In this document: positions 5,201 through 6,228 of the stretch, piece by piece
Position numbering within the stretch: position 1 is the first letter of the stretch
Layout of the letters: every line of letters begins with the position of its first letter
Origin: Actinomycetes bacterium
GTDB taxonomy: Bacteria > Actinomycetota > Actinomycetes > Actinomycetales > Cellulomonadaceae
NCBI GenBank assembly: GCA_023430425.1
Contig: JAEZAR010000102.1
Coordinates: forward strand, 1-6,228
Reading direction: 5' to 3'
DNA: 6,228 bases
The notes under the pieces: generated by a model
Told to the model about the DNA's origin: nothing
Seen by the model: only the letters and a program-made list of their open reading frames with translations
Database searches by the model: none
Program-made: the position numbers and the translations under genes

Positions 5201-6228
5201 ACGGCGGTGCCCAGGCCGAGGGCCGCCGCGGCGTCGACGAGCCCACGCCCGTAGTACGGGTCCGTCCCGCGTGGCCCGGCGTCGCGCGCGGCGTCGGCGA
5301 TGGCCTTCTCGACCTCGGCCGGGGCACCGGTGCCGGCCGCCACGACGAGGGCGGCGATGCCGGAGACGAACGGCGCGGAGAAGGACGTGCCGTGCGCCCA
5401 GACGTAGGTCGAGGCGCCGGAGTGCGCAGGCGCGGGCACGTAGTGGCCCGGCGCGGCGACCGTGACGGCCTCGCCCCAGGTCGAGAAGTCCGTGAGGTAG
5501 CCCCAGAAGTCGGTCGCCCCGACGGTGAGGAACCCGTCGAGCTCGCCGGCGTAGGCGCCCGGGTACTGCGGCACGCCGGACCCCTCGTTCCCGGCCGCCG
5601 CCACGACCACGACGCCCTGCCCGATGGCGTACTCGACGGCGTCGCGGATGACCGGCGTCGCGGCGTACCCGCCCAGGGACATGTTCACCACGTCGGCGCC
5701 GTGGTCCGCCGCGTACCGGACGGCCGCGGCGATGTCGGAGGCCTCGCCTCGGCCCGCGGCGTCGAGCACCTTCAGCGGCATGACCTTGGCCTCGTACGCG
5801 GCGCCGAGGGTGCCCCGGCCGTTGTTCCCGCGCGCCGCGACGGTGCCGGCAACCGAGGTGCCGTGGCCGTTGTCGTCGGCCGGGTCGGCGTCGTCGTTGA
5901 CGAAGTCGTAGCCCGGGACGAGCGCGCCCGCCAGGTCCTCGTGACCGGCGTAGACCCCGGTGTCGAGGACCGCGACGACCACCCCGGCGCCGCGCGTGAC
6001 GTCCCACGCGCGCGGCAGGCGCATGAGGTCGTAGAGCGAGAAGACGTCGTCGCCGTACTCCGGCGTGTCCGCGCCGTACCAGACCAGCGGGTCGTCCGGC
6101 CACGCCGCGGCGTAGACCAGCGGGTCGACGTGCGCCTCGGCGACGAGCGGCTGCTCGCGCAGGGCGGCGACGAGCGCCTCCGGGTCGGCGCCGTCGGTGG
6201 CCACCTCGACGAAGCCGTCGGTCACCGG
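2299..6228 (-). CDS. Secreted S8 subtilisin-like serine protease with PPC, FG-GAP propeller, Ig-like and triple C-terminal repeats, 5' partial
   Basis: Secreted endopeptidase. Numbering from the GTG at 6225: residues 2-38 look like the end of an I9/fervidolysin-type propeptide. The S8 catalytic domain spans ~45-340, with Asp88 (VAVLDTG), His121 (NGHGTSVAG), oxyanion Asn213 (AAGNEG) and Ser281 (GTSFSAP) all intact, so it should be active. Residues ~356-466 are PPC-like (GDVDWYTWTA). Residues ~487-811 carry seven FG-GAP/VCBS repeats. Residues ~819-918 match a Big_5/SbsA Ig-like domain. Three tandem repeats (922-1046, 1053-1176, 1183-1300) end the protein. No sorting signal, C-terminal membrane helix or cysteine is present. 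The frame is open to the right edge, and GTG 6225 would leave no signal peptide and half a propeptide, so the real start lies beyond 6228. The target substrate is unknown. A hairpin follows the stop, so the gene appears to end its own transcript. Confidence 0.96.
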   Translation of the reverse strand, partial: PVTDGFVEVATDGADPEALVAALREQPLVAEAHVDPLVYAAAWPDDPLVWYGADTPEYGDDVFSLYDLMRLPRAWDVTRGAGVVVAVLDTGVYAGHEDLAGALVPGYDFVNDDADPADDNGHGTSVAGTVAARGNNGRGTLGAAYEAKVMPLKVLDAAGRGEASDIAAAVRYAADHGADVVNMSLGGYAATPVIRDAVEYAIGQGVVVVAAAGNEGSGVPQYPGAYAGELDGFLTVGATDFWGYLTDFSTWGEAVTVAAPGHYVPAPAHSGASTYVWAHGTSFSAPFVSGIAALVVAAGTGAPAEVEKAIADAARDAGPRGTDPYYGRGLVDAAAALGLGTAVPLDREPDDAVEDDLPGVAQPMGEGGEWGVLSPEGDVDWYTWTATAAGRHTVEVFVVDPVEDGYAAIRPALEVRIGGAVVARTEASASNAALQATFEVPAPGPVQIGVANANGSPAYSTYGVWVEPGGASVRFAAGSMQVTGARTYAGDVTGDGLADIVTIPYAATAVLVHENLGNGTFATPPVARAWTGGNTSTNTRALLFDADGDDDTDVLVATMTGFSLLKQVDGVLVDAGATAWTTASYQLEAADMDGDGDLDVVATMPAYDVRTSVFLNDGDGGLTEGVEITDSAAFDLAVADLTWDGRPDVATDTGIVYVQQANGTFVATGTADAGADVAIGDVTGDGHADLVRTQAGSYSTPGLIRVWPSAGGGAWNGYSGWAGGTTPGPVAIADLDGNGRNDVVAANDNQRELSVLFAQANGALTARQAFTGVPYAAAYDPDTFAVLDMNGDGTKDVFLSDHDTAIVVFQLPAVAGDAHWVAQASPPSHASGVGVRPTVTLTTDRDVVAASVTSAHVRLVDAVSGQAVTATVARPAARTITATPTADLVPGRHYLLEVDGIQAVGGGTQAVTFRSWFTVGASGERFSPVDPVRVLDTRFDDGAGGWAWGPVFPGEPISIPMGGWWVPADATAVVLNVTAAQPSGIGNVRVYPTPADRVTVPLVSNLNVVPGVDQPNLVTVALGDDGEVSLATDGMAANLIADLAGYYREGGATGFVPVSPVRAMDTRDGTGSVPVGAVAANGWVDLKVTGRNGVPEDASAVVLNVTAANPAAITNVRVYPAPAASEWQGPPTVSNLNLRPGRDQPNLVTVKVGDGGRVRFYTQTAAVHLIADLAGYYSPTGDHGYTPLAPTRIADSRTSVGLPRLTPGVTRDLQVTGAAGVPADAAAVVLNVTAVQPGSISNVRVFPTTTAGTVPLVSNLNVVAGRDEPNLVLVRTGEGGKVSFYSQTAALHVVVDVGGYFRRYAPAPV
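2326..2679 (-). repeat. C-terminal repeat 3 of the subtilase (residues 1183-1300)
   Basis: Third module and end of the protein: YTPLAPTRIADSRTSVG, DLQVTGAAGVPADAAAVVLN, ISNVRVFPTT, VPLVSNLNVVAG, DEPNLVLVRTGEGGKV, HVVVDVGGYF. It is the most diverged at the DTR and LAGYY landmarks (DSR, VGGYF), yet shares a 32-base identity with repeat 1 in the middle. Only eight residues follow, so the protein ends on this module with no anchor. Confidence 0.85.
2441..2472. repeat. 32-bp exact direct repeat, copy in module 3 (partner at 3203-3234)
   Basis: The 32 bases 2441-2472 and 3203-3234 are identical by direct reading, with the bases on both sides differing. They encode TVPLVSNLNVV on the minus strand and are 762 bp apart, exactly 254 codons, skipping module 2, which differs here. 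Confidence 0.9.
2698..2726. repeat. 29-bp exact direct repeat, copy in module 2 (partner at 3088-3116)
   Basis: Identical to 3088-3116, 390 bp (130 codons) away, and encoding LIADLAGYY on the minus strand. Module 3 is clearly different at the same place. Confidence 0.9.
2698..3069 (-). repeat. C-terminal repeat 2 of the subtilase (residues 1053-1176)
   Basis: Second module: FVPVSPVRAMDTRDGTG, DLKVTGRNGVPEDASAVVLN, ITNVRVYPAP, TVSNLNLRPG, DQPNLVTVKVGDGGRV, HLIADLAGYY. It keeps the full DTRDGTG form, the usual one for this module type. It is closest to repeat 1 at its C-terminal end, where 29 bases are identical at DNA level. Confidence 0.85.
3088..3462 (-). repeat. C-terminal repeat 1 of the subtilase (residues 922-1046)
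   Basis: First of three tandem modules. Shared landmarks in order: FSPVDPVRVLDTR, a Pro/Gly-rich segment, VPADATAVVLNVTAAQP, IGNVRVYPTP, VPLVSNLNVVPG, DQPNLVTVALGDDGEVSL, NLIADLAGYY. It carries a longer insertion (DDGAGGWAWGPVFPGEP) after DTR than the other two. Similar modules occur, alone or in tandem, on secreted proteins of Actinobacteria; I do not know an assigned function. Confidence 0.85.
3793..4767 (-). repeat. Seven FG-GAP/VCBS repeats (predicted calcium-binding beta-propeller) within the subtilase
   Basis: Seven copies of a D-x-[DNT]-G-[DN]-G-x-x-D loop are visible, starting at Asp490 (DVTGDGLAD), 544 (DADGDDDTD), 590 (DMDGDGDLD), 639 (DLTWDGRPD), 680 (DVTGDGHAD), 733 (DLDGNGRND) and 787 (DMNGDGTKD). 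Spacings of 41-54 residues match propeller blades. Seven blades is the number in integrin-alpha type propellers. Most copies are flanked by hydrophobic strands (A-V/I-x-D..., DVV, DIV). The fourth copy has Trp in place of the first Gly but keeps the acidic ligands. The likely role is an adhesive or substrate-positioning module with structural calcium; this is inferred from the family. Confidence 0.85.

Noticed and set aside
3692..6103. 803-codon minus-strand open frame inside the protease gene
   Set aside because: It is an Arg-rich low-complexity translation of the +1-shifted protease frame. The protease frame has all catalytic motifs and must be the real one.
6223..6225. GTG 6225 as the true start of the protease
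   Set aside because: It would leave half a propeptide and no signal peptide, and the frame is still open at the window edge; treated as 5' partial.

Overview
The window is about 70% or more G+C by eye, with the G/C-ending codons of a high-GC actinobacterium. A cellulose-soil or Cellulomonas-type relative fits best: it combines a multi-domain secreted subtilase carrying C-terminal repeats of the form 'VRVLDTR...VVLNVTA...NVRVYP...SNLN...PNLVTV...LIADLAGYY' with a 56-residue Rv0909/MT0933-like protein. The genus is an inference; no rRNA or other marker is present.

Layout, left to right. Positions 2-1429 (+) hold most of a 14-helix drug:H+ antiporter of the DHA2 (EmrB/QacA) type whose extreme N-terminus lies off the left edge. 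It converges on three minus-strand genes, and a short inverted repeat sits in the 39-base gap between the converging ends. Positions 1469-1780 (-) encode a 103-aa uncharacterised cytosolic protein with a strong ribosome binding site. Positions 1945-2115 (-) encode a 56-aa charged protein of the Rv0909/MT0933 antitoxin-like family, which is easily missed because it is short. Positions 2299-6228 (-) hold at least 1309 codons of a secreted S8 subtilisin-like protease whose signal peptide and most of whose propeptide lie off the right edge.

The intergenic stretches are small but structured. Downstream of the protease is a 21-bp hairpin with one bulge (2225-2272), and downstream of the 56-aa gene is a perfect 19-bp hairpin (1882-1931). 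Neither has a U-tract, and both are read here as actinobacterial-type transcription terminators, so the three minus-strand genes look like separate transcription units. Three short palindromes (2143-2159, 2172-2184, 2187-2196) lie upstream of the 56-aa gene in its presumed control region. No convincing -35/-10 promoter could be read.

The genes do not form an obvious pathway. The most informative object is the protease: end of an I9-like propeptide, catalytic domain with Asp88/His121/Asn213/Ser281, a PPC-like domain, seven FG-GAP/VCBS calcium-motif repeats (one seven-bladed propeller), a Big_5/SbsA-like Ig domain, and three tandem ~125-residue repeats. I see no CRISPR array, mobile element, RNA gene or clear new multi-gene system. 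The best leads are the orphan antitoxin-like gene with its palindromic upstream region, and the mosaic DNA identity among the protease's C-terminal repeats.
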